Origin: an uncultured Desulfobacterales bacterium
GTDB taxonomy: Bacteria; Desulfobacterota; Desulfobacteria; Desulfobacterales; JAHEIW01
Assembly: GCA_947259495.1 (NCBI GenBank)
Contig: CAMYLV010000026.1
Coordinates: 51,173-84,953 of the forward strand
Length of the DNA: 33,781 nucleotides
Direction: 5' to 3'
Below are positions 16,565-25,129 of the stretch, piece after piece. Numbering within the stretch: position 1 is the first letter of the stretch; each line of letters begins with the position of its first letter. The translations under genes and the position numbers were made by a program. The notes under the pieces were generated by a model. The model was given only the letters and a program-made list of their open reading frames with translations. It was not told the origin of the DNA and did not search any database.

Positions 16565-16803
16565 TCTCTAAAAAATCCCCACCACACAAATACGACAAAC
16601 CCTACGATAGACAAAATGGCGATGATATAACCCGCCCAGTCAAAAGGGCGCGTGGCAAAACCGAGCTTGTTCACATCACCGAGTTTGGTATTACACGATG
16701 GACATTTGTTGGTATGCAACGGCAGATACGTATAGCACTCGGGACATTTTTTGGTCGTAAAACCAGAACTGCCGGAGCGGCCGTAAGGTGCGTCATCGTG
16801 CAT
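16561..16803 (-). CDS. Small zinc-ribbon membrane protein
   Basis: The 80-residue product has a zinc-ribbon Cys quartet (Cys20, 23, 34, 37: CPEC and CPSC) followed by one hydrophobic span (about 56-76, AGYIIAILSIVGFVVFVWWGFF) and a short charged tail. Zinc binding at the membrane face is likely, while the function is unknown. AAGGAG lies seven bases before the ATG. Its stop codon overlaps the stop of the convergent helicase gene by two bases. It lies downstream of the ppiD-like gene on the same strand, with 60 bases between, and may share its transcript. Confidence 0.8.
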   Translation of the reverse strand: MHDDAPYGRSGSSGFTTKKCPECYTYLPLHTNKCPSCNTKLGDVNKLGFATRPFDWAGYIIAILSIVGFVVFVWWGFFRD

Positions 16804-16863
16804 CTTGATTCTCCTTCTGTTAACCGCTTGACCCGCGTAATTGCCGGCAAGCCGCTGATGGGT

Positions 16864-18759
16864 TCAGCTTTTCCAAAATCCGTCTTCGATGACTATCTCA
16901 CTTTCATCTTTTACGCGGGTCAGCCAAGATTCGACTGTTTTAAAGGTTTTTTGCTGCAGCAGGCGTGCCTTTATATCCGTCTTATCTTTTTCAAACCCTT
17001 CTAAAGAGGGTTCTTGCCGTTCTCGGAAGCCAATCACAAAATAGCCTTTTTGACCCTTGATGGCGTTTTCGTGGAACTTATTGCTTTCAGAAAGCTTAAA
17101 GGCCAAACGCGCAATATCAGGTTCATAACCGATGCCGGGTATCGAATCGTTACGTTTGAAAAAACCGGTTGTCTGCGGTGTCAGGTTGAATTTACCGGCA
17201 ACGGTCGCAAAAGACCCCGCGCCTTTAAGCTCCGTCAGAATGGACTGTGTTTGACGAAGGGCCTCGGCATCCTGCTTTTCTCGAATGAGATCCTTTTTAA
17301 CCACAGATTCTACCTTTTTTAGCTCCGGAATTTGTGCTGGTCGTTTTTCAACAGCTTCAATCAGATAATACCCATCGCCCAAATCCTGAATTTCACTGAC
17401 CTCGTTAAGCGGCAATTTATAGGCCGCCGCTGCGAACTGCGTGGCATTTTTGTTCCCCTGAGGTCCTTTTTTCCGGGTGAAAAATTCAGTGGTGCGGATC
17501 TTCAATTCGCGCTCTTTTGCAAGATCTGTCAGCTGTTGACCATCAAAAGCTGCATCGAAAACGGCTTCGGCTTCATCATAGGCCAGGTTTCTTGATCGGT
17601 CGGCTTTCAGTTTGCCTTCTATCTCAGTCCGGGCTTCATCCAATGTCCGGGTGATGGCCGGATTTACCTGTTCAACTTTAATAATATGCCAGCCGAACTG
17701 GGTGCGCACCGGTTCGCTGATTTGACCGGCTTGCATGGAAAAAGCCTTATCTGAAAAGGGCTTCACCATGTCTTGCCGGCGAAACGTTCCCAGCTCGCCA
17801 CCTTTTGTTTTGGTGGGGCCTTCTGAATGTTGCCTGGCCAGCTCGGCGAAATCCTGGCCTGCTTTTGCCAGCTTTAGAACATCTTCGATTCTTTGGCGTG
17901 CGTCTTCAACTTGCTCAGGTGTTGCGTTCTGATCGACTTTGATTAAAATGTGCCGTGCTTGCACCGTTTGCGGACTTTTAAATTGTTCCGGATTGCTTTC
18001 ATAATAGTCGCTAATATCTTCTTCTGAAGCCGTCACTTTGGCCACATAGTCTTCAGGGTTTAGGTAAAGGTAGCGAACTTTAATTTCAGGATCTGTTTTA
18101 TAAGTTTCTTTATGCGCTTCGAAGTAAGCCTGGATCTCATCCGCTGTGGGTTTTATTTTTTTAACCTGTTGCGGTTCCAAAAGAACATAATCGATATCGA
18201 CTTCGGCATTATTCCATTTATACCACTGCCGCGCTTCAATATCCGACACTTTGATATTACCGGAAATAAAGTCCTGCAGCTTATTGATGGTGATCGCTTC
18301 GCGTTGCTGGTTTTCGAAGGTTTCCGGGGAAAGTTGTGTGCGGCTTAGCATATTGAGATAGAGTTGGTTGTCAAACACACCAGCGGTCTGAAAAGCGCCG
18401 ATGTCACGGATGGCTTGGGCGAGCTCTTCATCCGATACCTGAATTTTGAGTTTTTCAGCCGCCTGAAGCATCAGCGCCCTGTCAACCAGCTGATCCAGCG
18501 CGCGCTTTGGTAGCTGCAGTGTTTGAATCAACTCGTCATTTACATTGTTACCAAATGACTGCCGCACCTGTTCAAGAAGGTTGGTGTAGGTGTTGCGATA
18601 ATCATCCAGTGTAATGATGCTATCATTTACCACGGCCACCCGGCTGGAGCGTCCGGAGGTATATCTTTGAACGCCCCATGGGATAAAAACAACGATGATG
18701 GCTGCGAGTAAAAATTTGATAATCCAGCTGCTGGCATGTTTGCGCATGATACTTAACAT
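16864..18759 (-). CDS. ppiD: PpiD-like periplasmic folding chaperone (SurA_N and parvulin domains)
   Basis: The 631-residue product has an N-terminal membrane anchor (about 12-29), a SurA-type chaperone region (about 40-180), one parvulin domain (about 266-364, from QARHILIK to GWHIIKVEQV with GGELGTF and FSDKAF inside), and a long C-terminal helical domain. That is the PpiD layout: a membrane-anchored periplasmic chaperone near the Sec translocon that helps exported proteins fold. Length and topology are as usual (E. coli PpiD is 623 residues). GAGGAG lies about ten bases before the first ATG; a second ATG four codons later is also possible. The 118 bases before it hold repeat-like sequence. 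Confidence 0.92.
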   Translation of the reverse strand: MLSIMRKHASSWIIKFLLAAIIVVFIPWGVQRYTSGRSSRVAVVNDSIITLDDYRNTYTNLLEQVRQSFGNNVNDELIQTLQLPKRALDQLVDRALMLQAAEKLKIQVSDEELAQAIRDIGAFQTAGVFDNQLYLNMLSRTQLSPETFENQQREAITINKLQDFISGNIKVSDIEARQWYKWNNAEVDIDYVLLEPQQVKKIKPTADEIQAYFEAHKETYKTDPEIKVRYLYLNPEDYVAKVTASEEDISDYYESNPEQFKSPQTVQARHILIKVDQNATPEQVEDARQRIEDVLKLAKAGQDFAELARQHSEGPTKTKGGELGTFRRQDMVKPFSDKAFSMQAGQISEPVRTQFGWHIIKVEQVNPAITRTLDEARTEIEGKLKADRSRNLAYDEAEAVFDAAFDGQQLTDLAKERELKIRTTEFFTRKKGPQGNKNATQFAAAAYKLPLNEVSEIQDLGDGYYLIEAVEKRPAQIPELKKVESVVKKDLIREKQDAEALRQTQSILTELKGAGSFATVAGKFNLTPQTTGFFKRNDSIPGIGYEPDIARLAFKLSESNKFHENAIKGQKGYFVIGFRERQEPSLEGFEKDKTDIKARLLQQKTFKTVESWLTRVKDESEIVIEDGFWKS

Positions 18760-18842
18760 TGAATTCTTCTCCTCGTAGGTTCAAAGTTCCGCGTTGAAGC
18801 TTCCAACTCAATTCAACCCTGAACCTTTATTGTTCACAAAAA

Positions 18843-18862
18843 ATACCACGAAAATACAAAAG
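18843..18862. repeat. Partial CACGAAA-type intergenic repeat
   Basis: The segment ataccacgaaaatacaaaag resembles the CACGAAG units at 5577-5717. Just before it (18778-18833) the ends ggttcaaagttc and tgaacc form a loose inverted repeat. Both lie in the leader of the ppiD-like gene. Confidence 0.4.
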
Positions 18863-18877
18863 AAGGGAAGCACAAAA

Positions 18878-19120
18878 TTAGGAAATTATGGTAAGCGGGT
18901 TCTCCTGCTTGTCAATTTTGGTCCCCACTGTCTCAGAACAATAAGCGCATAGATATTCATATTTATCGCCTTCAGGCAATATTAGCAGGAGCCGTTTGCG
19001 AACCGGTGCGGACTGTTTGCATTTCGGGCAGTAAAGCTCGGTGGCATCAAACTCTTTGTAGGCAGTTGGGCCGGTTGGTTCACCCGAAAACCCGTTTGAT
19101 GGAATTGCATTCCGTTTCAT
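18878..19120 (-). CDS. Small cytoplasmic zinc-ribbon protein
   Basis: The 80-residue product has four Cys in two knuckles, Cys31/34 (CPKC) and Cys58/61 (CAYC), which should bind one zinc. There is no signal peptide or membrane span. The region between the knuckles (RKRLLLILPEGDKYEYL) gives the short strands expected of a zinc ribbon. No function is recognised. The ribosome binding site is weak (a GGA about 10 bases upstream). A GTTCAC/GTGAAC inverted repeat lies about 50 bases upstream and could be an operator. The next gene downstream on this strand is ppiD. Confidence 0.7.
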   Translation of the reverse strand: MKRNAIPSNGFSGEPTGPTAYKEFDATELYCPKCKQSAPVRKRLLLILPEGDKYEYLCAYCSETVGTKIDKQENPLTIIS

Positions 19121-19168
19121 TCTTTTTTTCCAACAGGATTAAGCAGACGAGATATATGATCCCTTAAC

Positions 19169-19188
19169 GTTCACGAGACCAAGTGAAC
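19169..19188. promoter_or_regulatory. Inverted repeat, possible operator
   Basis: GTTCAC, an eight-base spacer (gagaccaa) and GTGAAC form a perfect 6-6 inverted repeat. The 20-base size and two-turn spacing fit a dimeric repressor site. It lies upstream of the minus-strand zinc-ribbon gene. The cognate regulator is not identified. Confidence 0.35.
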
Positions 19189-19321
19189 ATATAACACTCT
19201 AATAATATTTATTATTTAAAATTTTGTCAACCCATCCCGTCAGGCATGACACCGACGGCAAACCACTGCGTTGGCGGGTTGCAAATTGGCGCCTGAACGC
19301 TATGTTCACCAAATATAACTG

Positions 19322-19350
19322 TTGACACTCAAAAAACCAAATGCTAAATA
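19322..19350 (+). promoter_or_regulatory. Sigma-70 promoter of tRNA-Ala
   Basis: TTGACA at 19322-19327 is followed after exactly 17 bases by TAAATA at 19345-19350. The first base of the tRNA lies 14 bases after the -10 box, leaving a short 5' leader. Confidence 0.75.
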
Positions 19351-19363
19351 AATTCGCTCATGT

Positions 19364-19436
19364 GGGGCTGTAGCTCAGCTGGGAGAGCGCATGACTGGCA
19401 GTCATGAGGTCGTCGGTTCGATCCCGATCAGCTCCA
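19364..19436 (+). tRNA. tRNA-Ala, anticodon GGC
   Basis: The 73-base sequence folds as a cloverleaf. The acceptor GGGGCTG pairs with CAGCTCC (one G-T), the D stem is GCTC/GAGC, the anticodon stem CATGA/TCATG encloses loop CTGGCAG with anticodon GGC, and the T arm is GTCGG-TTCGATC-CCGAT. The discriminator is A. No CCA is encoded. It decodes GCC and GCU alanine codons. Confidence 0.97.
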
Positions 19437-19456
19437 CTTTCTTTCCCATACGATGC

Positions 19457-19481
19457 AGGTTAGCCATGGCTAACCTTTTTT
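19457..19481 (+). terminator. Rho-independent terminator of tRNA-Ala
   Basis: AGGTTAGC, a CATG loop, GCTAACC and a run of six T residues form a compact perfect hairpin with a T tract, about 20 bases after the tRNA end. Confidence 0.9.
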
Positions 19482-19610
19482 GTATTTAGGAAAGCGCTTC
19501 AGATACCATTCCTGCCCGAAGTGAGTCAAACTGAAAATTCAACATTGACAAAGATGACACCTCTTCATCCATAGGCAGCCTGCTTTTACCAGTCGCACAT
19601 TTTTACGCCT

Positions 19611-19640
19611 TTGACCCCGTACCAGTGCACATGCTAAAAT
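19611..19640 (+). promoter_or_regulatory. Candidate upstream promoter P1 of the GerMN-fusA unit
   Basis: TTGACC at 19611-19616 and TAAAAT at 19635-19640 are separated by 18 bases. It sits in the 305-base gap between tRNA-Ala and the GerMN gene, which otherwise holds only the tRNA terminator and a second promoter-like pair. Confidence 0.4.
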
Positions 19641-19658
19641 GGTAAATGGCTGTTAGGC

Positions 19659-19687
19659 TTGACATCATCCAGGGATTGGCATAAAAA
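19659..19687 (+). promoter_or_regulatory. Candidate downstream promoter P2 of the GerMN-fusA unit
   Basis: A perfect TTGACA at 19659-19664 is followed after 17 bases by TAAAAA at 19682-19687. Transcription would start about 45-50 bases before the GerMN start codon. Confidence 0.5.
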
Positions 19688-19741
19688 ACGGGTTCTATTT
19701 TATGCATAAAGGTTGCCCAAAACGTTCACACCGAAAGCATC

Positions 19742-20311
19742 ATGATGGCAAAACATTATATCGGATATCTGGCCTTAGCAACGATCATAGGGATCGTGTT
19801 GTTGCTGGTAATGGTAATGAGATCGGATGATGCAGGGGATGGGGTAAAGTTTCAACAAACCGTGCGGCCCACAGCCATGACACCATCGCAAACAATGCCG
19901 GTTCATTTATATTTTTCGGATCAGAATGATCAATTCCTGATGGCCGAAAATCGGCTTCTGAAAAGTCCCGAAGATCCTGAATTTTTTGCCAGAAACATCA
20001 TAGAAGCTCTGATTAAAGGCCCGCAGCAGGGGTTGGCACGCACCCTTCCGGCGACAACTGCCGTTCGGGCAATTTATATAACACAGGAAGGCATTTGTTT
20101 CGTGGATCTCACATCCGGTATCGCAGAAGGTCACCCGGGCGGCATACATTCGGAATTGCTGACGATTTACTCGATTGTAAATTCTTTGGTATTGAATGTG
20201 CCCACGATCAAAGCGGTTAAAATTCTTATCAACGGAAATGAATCCGTCACACTCGCAGGTCATATTAGTTTGCAGACCCCGATAAAAGCCAATATGTTGT
20301 TGATTAGATGA
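19742..20311 (+). CDS. Membrane-anchored GerMN domain protein
   Basis: The 189-residue product has one N-terminal hydrophobic span (about 7-27) and then a GerMN domain (about 53-180): [51 protein letters not shown], and the helix [13 protein letters not shown] with a final VKILING. GerMN is named from the Bacillus germination lipoprotein GerM but is widespread in non-sporulating bacteria, where its role in the envelope is poorly defined. Two ATG codons in tandem start the frame; neither has a strong ribosome binding site. Its TGA overlaps the fusA ATG (ATGA), so the two genes are translationally coupled. Confidence 0.85.
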   Translation: MMAKHYIGYLALATIIGIVLLLVMVMRSDDAGDGVKFQQTVRPTAMTPSQTMPVHLYFSDQNDQFLMAENRLLKSPEDPEFFARNIIEALIKGPQQGLARTLPATTAVRAIYITQEGICFVDLTSGIAEGHPGGIHSELLTIYSIVNSLVLNVPTIKAVKILINGNESVTLAGHISLQTPIKANMLLIR

Positions 20312-22341
20312 AAACAAAAGAGAAAATCGGAAATATCCGCAATATCGGTATCATTGCCCACATTGATGCCGGTAAAACGACGGTTACCGAGCGGATTTTA
20401 TATTACACCGGTCGTTCCCACAAAATCGGTGAAGTTCATGATGGGGAGGCGGTGATGGATTGGATGCCCGATGAGCAGGAAAGAGGCATTACGATTACCT
20501 CTGCGGTCACCACCTGCCGGTGGCAAAATACGGAAATCCAAATTATCGATACCCCCGGGCATGTTGATTTTACCATCGAGGTTGAACGCTCATTGCGGGT
20601 GCTCGATGGTGCCATCGGTGTCTTCAGTGCGGTTGAAGGGGTGGAACCGCAGTCTGAAACCGTTTGGCGACAGGCAGACAAATACCACGTGCCCAAAATT
20701 GCATTTATCAACAAATTGGATCGCACCGGGGCCGATTTTTTCGGCTCTGTCAAGATGATCCGCGAACGCCTCAAGGCCTATCCGCTGATCCTGCAACTTC
20801 CTGTCGGATCAGAAGATAATTTCAATGCCATTATCGATCTGATCCGGATGAAGCAGATTGTGTGGGATGCAGACACGCTCGGTGCAGAATATGAAGAGCA
20901 GGAGATCCCGGCGGCGCTTGCAAGCGCTGCCGCAGAATACCGCGATAAACTGCTTGAAACCGTGGCGGAGTTTGATGACGACATCATGGAGGCCTATCTG
21001 GCGGAAACACCTGTTGATACCGCCGCATTACTGGCCGCCATACGCAAGGCCACCATTGACTTGAAACTTGTCCCGCTGTTGTGCGGCGCCGCATTAAAAA
21101 ATAAAGGTATTCAGCCACTGCTCGATGCCATTACCCAATTTTTACCCAGCCCGGCGGATATTCCGCCGATTGAAGGCATGCATCCCGAATCCGGCCAGGT
21201 CATTCAGTGCCGCCCCAAAGATTCCGAACCGCTGGCGGCCCTGATCTTCAAAGTTTCGATGATGGAAGGGCGTAAACTTTCCTATATCCGGATCTACAGC
21301 GGGCAAATAAAGTCCGGCGGGGAGGTTTTTAACCCGGCTCGCAATGAAAAGGAAAAAATCGCACGCATATTGAACATGCATGCCAACCGGCGGGAACGGG
21401 CGACCACTGCGGGTGCGGGGAGCATTGTCGGAATCGTAGGTTTAAAGAACTCATCCACCGGCGAAACCTTATGCGACCAAAATCATCCGATTTTGTTGGA
21501 AAAAATCGAGTTCTATGAGCCGGTCATATCCATTGCGGTGGAACCCAAAACCCATGCGGATCAAGAGAAAATGGACACGGTCCTCGCTAAATTTATGGCT
21601 GAAGATCCGACACTGGTCGTTCGCCAAGATGAAGACACCGGCCAGACGATTCTATCCGGGATGGGAGAATTACATCTTGAGGTCATTATCAGCCGCATGC
21701 AGCGTGAGTTTCACACCAATGTAAATGTAGGCAAGCCGCAGGTCGTTTACCGCGAAACTATTGAAAGGCCCGGGGCGGCCACGACCATCTTTGATAAAGA
21801 AATTGCCGGGCAGCGCCATTTCGCTGAAGTTTCGGTGAACATGGCGCCCTTGCCACGGGGTACTGGCAATAAATTTGTGGCCGAAGTCACAAATGATTTG
21901 TTGCCGGATATATTTAGCGCCGCGGCAGAAAAAGGTGTTTGGGAATCCCTGGAAAGCGGACCGCTGATGGGGTATCCGGTGGTGGACGTCGAGGTCAGAC
22001 TGACAAATGCCAACTTTAAGGAATCCGTTGGATCTGAACTGGCCTATACCGTTAGTGCGTCAATGGCTTGCAAAGATGCCATGAATGCAGGCAATCCGTT
22101 TTTATTGGAGCCGATTATGACCGCAGAAATTTTTGTGCCTGAAGCCTTCATTGGCGACGTCATTGGCGAGTTAAATTCGAGGGGCGGCAAAATAGAATCC
22201 ATTGAACACAAAGGCGGCGCTCAGGTGATCAATGCAATTGTGCCGTTGTCACAAATGTTCGGTTATTCGACCAACCTGCGATCAGCAACCCAGGGCCGGG
22301 GAACGTTTTCGATGCAGTTTTCCCATTTTGACCGCAATTAA
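20308..22341 (+). CDS. fusA: Elongation factor G (probable second copy)
   Basis: EF-G is the GTPase that drives ribosomal translocation and, with RRF, ribosome recycling. The 677-residue product has the P-loop AHIDAGKT (17-24), [11 protein letters not shown] switch I, DTPGH (81-85), NKLD (135-138) and all downstream domains II-V, including [10 protein letters not shown] and GGKIESIEH. It is slightly short of the usual 690 or so. It is not next to rpsL, rpsG or tuf, where the main fusA normally sits, but is coupled to a GerMN gene. That makes a second EF-G paralogue likely, as many Desulfobacterota carry more than one. I cannot tell by eye whether it is specialised for translocation or recycling. 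Confidence 0.9.
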   Translation: MKTKEKIGNIRNIGIIAHIDAGKTTVTERILYYTGRSHKIGEVHDGEAVMDWMPDEQERGITITSAVTTCRWQNTEIQIIDTPGHVDFTIEVERSLRVLDGAIGVFSAVEGVEPQSETVWRQADKYHVPKIAFINKLDRTGADFFGSVKMIRERLKAYPLILQLPVGSEDNFNAIIDLIRMKQIVWDADTLGAEYEEQEIPAALASAAAEYRDKLLETVAEFDDDIMEAYLAETPVDTAALLAAIRKATIDLKLVPLLCGAALKNKGIQPLLDAITQFLPSPADIPPIEGMHPESGQVIQCRPKDSEPLAALIFKVSMMEGRKLSYIRIYSGQIKSGGEVFNPARNEKEKIARILNMHANRRERATTAGAGSIVGIVGLKNSSTGETLCDQNHPILLEKIEFYEPVISIAVEPKTHADQEKMDTVLAKFMAEDPTLVVRQDEDTGQTILSGMGELHLEVIISRMQREFHTNVNVGKPQVVYRETIERPGAATTIFDKEIAGQRHFAEVSVNMAPLPRGTGNKFVAEVTNDLLPDIFSAAAEKGVWESLESGPLMGYPVVDVEVRLTNANFKESVGSELAYTVSASMACKDAMNAGNPFLLEPIMTAEIFVPEAFIGDVIGELNSRGGKIESIEHKGGAQVINAIVPLSQMFGYSTNLRSATQGRGTFSMQFSHFDRN

Positions 22342-22343
22342 CC

Positions 22344-23756
22344 CTATCCCTGCCGCTGCTTGGCCAGAGCCTTTTCAAGCTTTTGCAAGCGCTCCTCTAT
22401 TTTGGCCCGCCTTGCTGTATCTTGGGTATATTTCAACGCACGCCGATATTGAACGACGGCCGTCTTGAGGTCCCTTTTGCGGGTATGATAGATCCCCAGG
22501 TAATAATGGGCATCTGCCAAATTTCCCTGTTTACCGAGACTTTGTCCCAGAATGTAGTAAGCCTTTGTGTAACGGGGATGTTTTTCGATGACATCCAGTA
22601 AAACTGGCGAAGCCTCATCATATAACTCAAGTGCCATGTAGGTCTGGCCGAGGTAAAGACCGCAATCCGCATCATCGGGTGTCATATTGCGGGCCGTTTT
22701 TAGCATTTTTAGGGATTGCTCAAATTGGCCGTCTAAGTAATATACCCGGCCGACATCTCTTAAAATATAGGAATCAAAGGCGCGCTTTTCCAGCGCCGTT
22801 CTGAGCTGCTCGATGGCTTCGGCTCTGCGGCCGACCCGGGCCAAAATAAGTCCGTAACGGTAATGTGCCATTGGATCTTCAGGGTGTTGCTTCACCTGGG
22901 TTTCAAGAAATTTTAAAACCAGCTTCTCATCACCATACTGGGTAATCAGATAGGTGTGCGCCCTGACGAAATCGCCGGCAGGCGCCTGAAACCGCGGCTT
23001 GGGGCTTTTTGGCGCACCTGTCAGCTGGGAATCAAGATAACCAATGCGCTCATCAATGGCGGGGTGAGTTCGCATGTAGGTCGGAATCTGTTCGGTACCG
23101 AACCACTGTTTGCTGCGCATCTTTTTTAAAATCTTAAGCAGCCCCTCGCCACTGTAGCCGGCTTTGTCAAGGTAGATCAGTCCCAGCTGGTCGGCCTGTA
23201 TTTCGTTATCACGGCTATAGGACAATTCGGCGGCCACGCCGGCAGCCTGACTGCCTTGTGTCACAGCCTGGGCCGCGTCTCCTCCGCCGGCCGCGCCGAT
23301 TAAAACACCGGCTGCTATGCCCGCCATGGTCGCCCAGCCGATTTTTTTGGACCTTTCGATTTTCTGAGAAATATGGCGCGCATTAACATGGGCAATTTCA
23401 TGAGCCAGAATGCCGGCCAGCTGATCTTCATTGTCCATGGCTGCCATCAAACCGCTGTTAATAAAGATATAGCCGGCTGGAATGGCAAAAGCGTTGTAAG
23501 TATCGACATTGATGACATGAAATTTATAATCAAAGATGGGCTCTTCCAGAATCGAAACAATACGGTTGCCGACCTGGTTCACATAGTCCGCAATTACCGG
23601 ATCGTCGATAATCTCATAATGGCTATAAATGTACGCAAGGATGGAGCGGGATAACTTCTCTTCCTCCCTGACGGTCAGGCCGGAAGAAAGTTGCGCACCC
23701 AGTGGTGCGAACAATAATAAAGCAGCAAACCAAATGGATATGAGTTTTCGAATCAT
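22344..23756 (-). CDS. M48 family metalloprotease with TPR repeats (BepA-like)
   Basis: The 470-residue product starts with a signal peptide (1-21) and has an M48 peptidase domain with the zinc motif HEIAH at 119-123 and a third ligand at Glu185 in SRDNEIQAD. The C-terminal half (about 270-460) is made of tetratricopeptide repeats such as AHYRYGLILARVGRRAEAIEQL and AYYILGQSLGKQGNLADAHYYL. This layout matches E. coli BepA (YfgC), a periplasmic protease-chaperone for outer-membrane protein assembly. The stop is two bases from the fusA stop, so the genes converge tightly with no room for a terminator. There is no clear ribosome binding site. Together with the PpiD-like protein it points to envelope quality control. 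Confidence 0.9.
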   Translation of the reverse strand: MIRKLISIWFAALLLFAPLGAQLSSGLTVREEEKLSRSILAYIYSHYEIIDDPVIADYVNQVGNRIVSILEEPIFDYKFHVINVDTYNAFAIPAGYIFINSGLMAAMDNEDQLAGILAHEIAHVNARHISQKIERSKKIGWATMAGIAAGVLIGAAGGGDAAQAVTQGSQAAGVAAELSYSRDNEIQADQLGLIYLDKAGYSGEGLLKILKKMRSKQWFGTEQIPTYMRTHPAIDERIGYLDSQLTGAPKSPKPRFQAPAGDFVRAHTYLITQYGDEKLVLKFLETQVKQHPEDPMAHYRYGLILARVGRRAEAIEQLRTALEKRAFDSYILRDVGRVYYLDGQFEQSLKMLKTARNMTPDDADCGLYLGQTYMALELYDEASPVLLDVIEKHPRYTKAYYILGQSLGKQGNLADAHYYLGIYHTRKRDLKTAVVQYRRALKYTQDTARRAKIEERLQKLEKALAKQRQG

Positions 23757-23913
23757 TTAAATTCAACCAATTTAAATATTTAAGATTTCGATATCATAAC
23801 AATTAAGATGGTAAACACAAGGGTGCCCAATGTCCCTGCGTCCTGCGATCTTGGCGTACTGGAGTAATGACATCGCCTACTGCGCCGAAGTATCTGCGGC
23901 TAAATAGGCCCGA

Positions 23914-23982
23914 TTGGAGTATTGTCAAAAGATATCCCTTTTGCAACCATTACGCCAGACTTCCAATGCTCCAACACTCCAA
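23914..23982. repeat. Inverted repeat TTGGAGTATTG/CAACACTCCAA upstream of parA
   Basis: ttggagtattg at 23914-23924 pairs with caacactccaa at 23972-23982 (one mismatch), and an extra ccaatgctcc lies beside the right arm. It is part of the gene-free 459 bases between the M48 gene and parA. Confidence 0.55.
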
Positions 23983-23990
23983 ATTAATTT

Positions 23991-24048
23991 ATAGTGGTTG
24001 TCAAAAAAACATTCCGTTATGCCAACGTTTTTTTCTATAACCACTTAT
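23991..24048. repeat. Hairpin-forming inverted repeat upstream of parA
   Basis: atagtggttgtcaaaaaaac pairs with gtttttttctataaccacttat around a 16-base loop. The stem is long but AT-rich and imperfect. It adjoins the R2 element at 24065, and together they form a nested palindrome. Confidence 0.6.
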
Positions 24049-24064
24049 ACCCCAATTCCGTAAC

Positions 24065-24093
24065 TCGGAACATTATTATGAAAAGCGGTATAA
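24065..24093 (+). repeat. Dispersed repeat R2, copy 2
   Basis: This 29-base unit begins tcggaacat and ends tatgaaaagcggtataa. It is identical at 27 of 29 positions to 11126-11154. Here it lies 123 bases before the parA start. The two ends ttatacc (24045) and ggtataa pair around it, and ttccg-taact-cggaa forms a small inner stem. Confidence 0.65.
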
Positions 24094-24215
24094 AAAAAAC
24101 ACCTGCCTTTAACTGGTAATCCCTGACCTGTCATTTTCAATTAATGAATTATGTAAAGATGTCATATTTTAAAATTCTTTTCAAACCCCAAATTTTATGT
24201 TAGAGCATCCGGATT

Positions 24216-24974
24216 ATGGCAAAAATCATCTGTATCGCCAACCAGAAAGGGGGTGTCGGCAAGACGACCACCGCCGTAAACCTGTCGGCCGCCCTGGCCG
24301 TTTCAGAAAAAAAAACGCTGCTGATAGATTGTGACCCGCAGGCCAATGCGACTTCTGGACTGGGCATCGACCGATCCCGACTCGAAAAAACACTCTACCA
24401 TGGCATGCTGGGTCGGGCCGGTGCCGCGAACTTGATCGTGGACAGTGAAATTGCCACCCTGAAGGTGATTCCTTCCGATGTCGAATTGATCGGGTTTGAA
24501 GTCGAAATGATGTCCAATCCCGAACGCGAAACGGCCCTTAAAAATCTGATTTCAGGCCTCAACCAGGCCTTTGACTTTATTTTTCTCGACTGCCCGCCGT
24601 CTTTGAGCCTGTTGACCATCAATGCCCTCACCGCCGCTGATTCTTTATTAATTCCGCTTCAGGCCGAATACTATGCCCTGGAAGGCCTGGGGCAGCTTCT
24701 CAATACGGTCAAGCGGATTAAACGCAACCTCAATCCGAATTTAAGCATCGCCGGAATTTTATTAACCATGTTTGATAAACGCACCAATCTTGCCTACCAG
24801 GTCGCGGCAGAGGCAGAAAAATATTTTGAGGCACTGGTTTTTAAAACCATGGTGCCGCGAAACGTTCGACTTAGTGAAGCGCCAGGCTTCGGTAAGCCCA
24901 TTCTGCTCTATGATGCGACATCTGCTGGTGCCCGGAGCTATTTTGAACTGGCCAAGGAAATTCTAAAAAACTGA
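24216..24974 (+). CDS. parA: Chromosome partitioning ATPase ParA/Soj
   Basis: The 252-residue protein is a Walker-type ATPase with the deviant P-loop KGGVGKTTT (11-19), Asp40 in LIDCDPQAN, and the Walker B FLDCPP near 125. It has no N-terminal helix-turn-helix extension, so it is the chromosomal Soj type rather than a plasmid P1 type. ParA binds DNA nonspecifically and moves ParB-origin complexes. parB follows after about 155 bases. I found no consensus parS sequence near. The ribosome binding site is weak, and repeat elements fill the upstream 459 bases. Confidence 0.95.
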   Translation: MAKIICIANQKGGVGKTTTAVNLSAALAVSEKKTLLIDCDPQANATSGLGIDRSRLEKTLYHGMLGRAGAANLIVDSEIATLKVIPSDVELIGFEVEMMSNPERETALKNLISGLNQAFDFIFLDCPPSLSLLTINALTAADSLLIPLQAEYYALEGLGQLLNTVKRIKRNLNPNLSIAGILLTMFDKRTNLAYQVAAEAEKYFEALVFKTMVPRNVRLSEAPGFGKPILLYDATSAGARSYFELAKEILKN

Positions 24975-25070
24975 TTGCGGTTATGCAGAAAGCCAGGTTA
25001 GTCTCTTTCAACCACGAAACTTATTTTAAAAATCTAAAAGGCTATAATTCTTAAGATATAGGACAAATAA

Positions 25071-25101
25071 TTTTTTTAAAAACTTGAACCGCTCAACTTA
25101 G
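25071..25101 (+). repeat. Dispersed repeat R1, copy B, upstream of parB
   Basis: tttttttaaaaacttgaacc followed by gctcaacttag matches copy A at 8014-8045 and copy C at 28763-28794. It lies about 30 bases before the parB start, inside the parA-parB gap. Confidence 0.6.
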
Positions 25102-25129
25102 GAAGATATCAGGTTGGGTAGAGAATATC

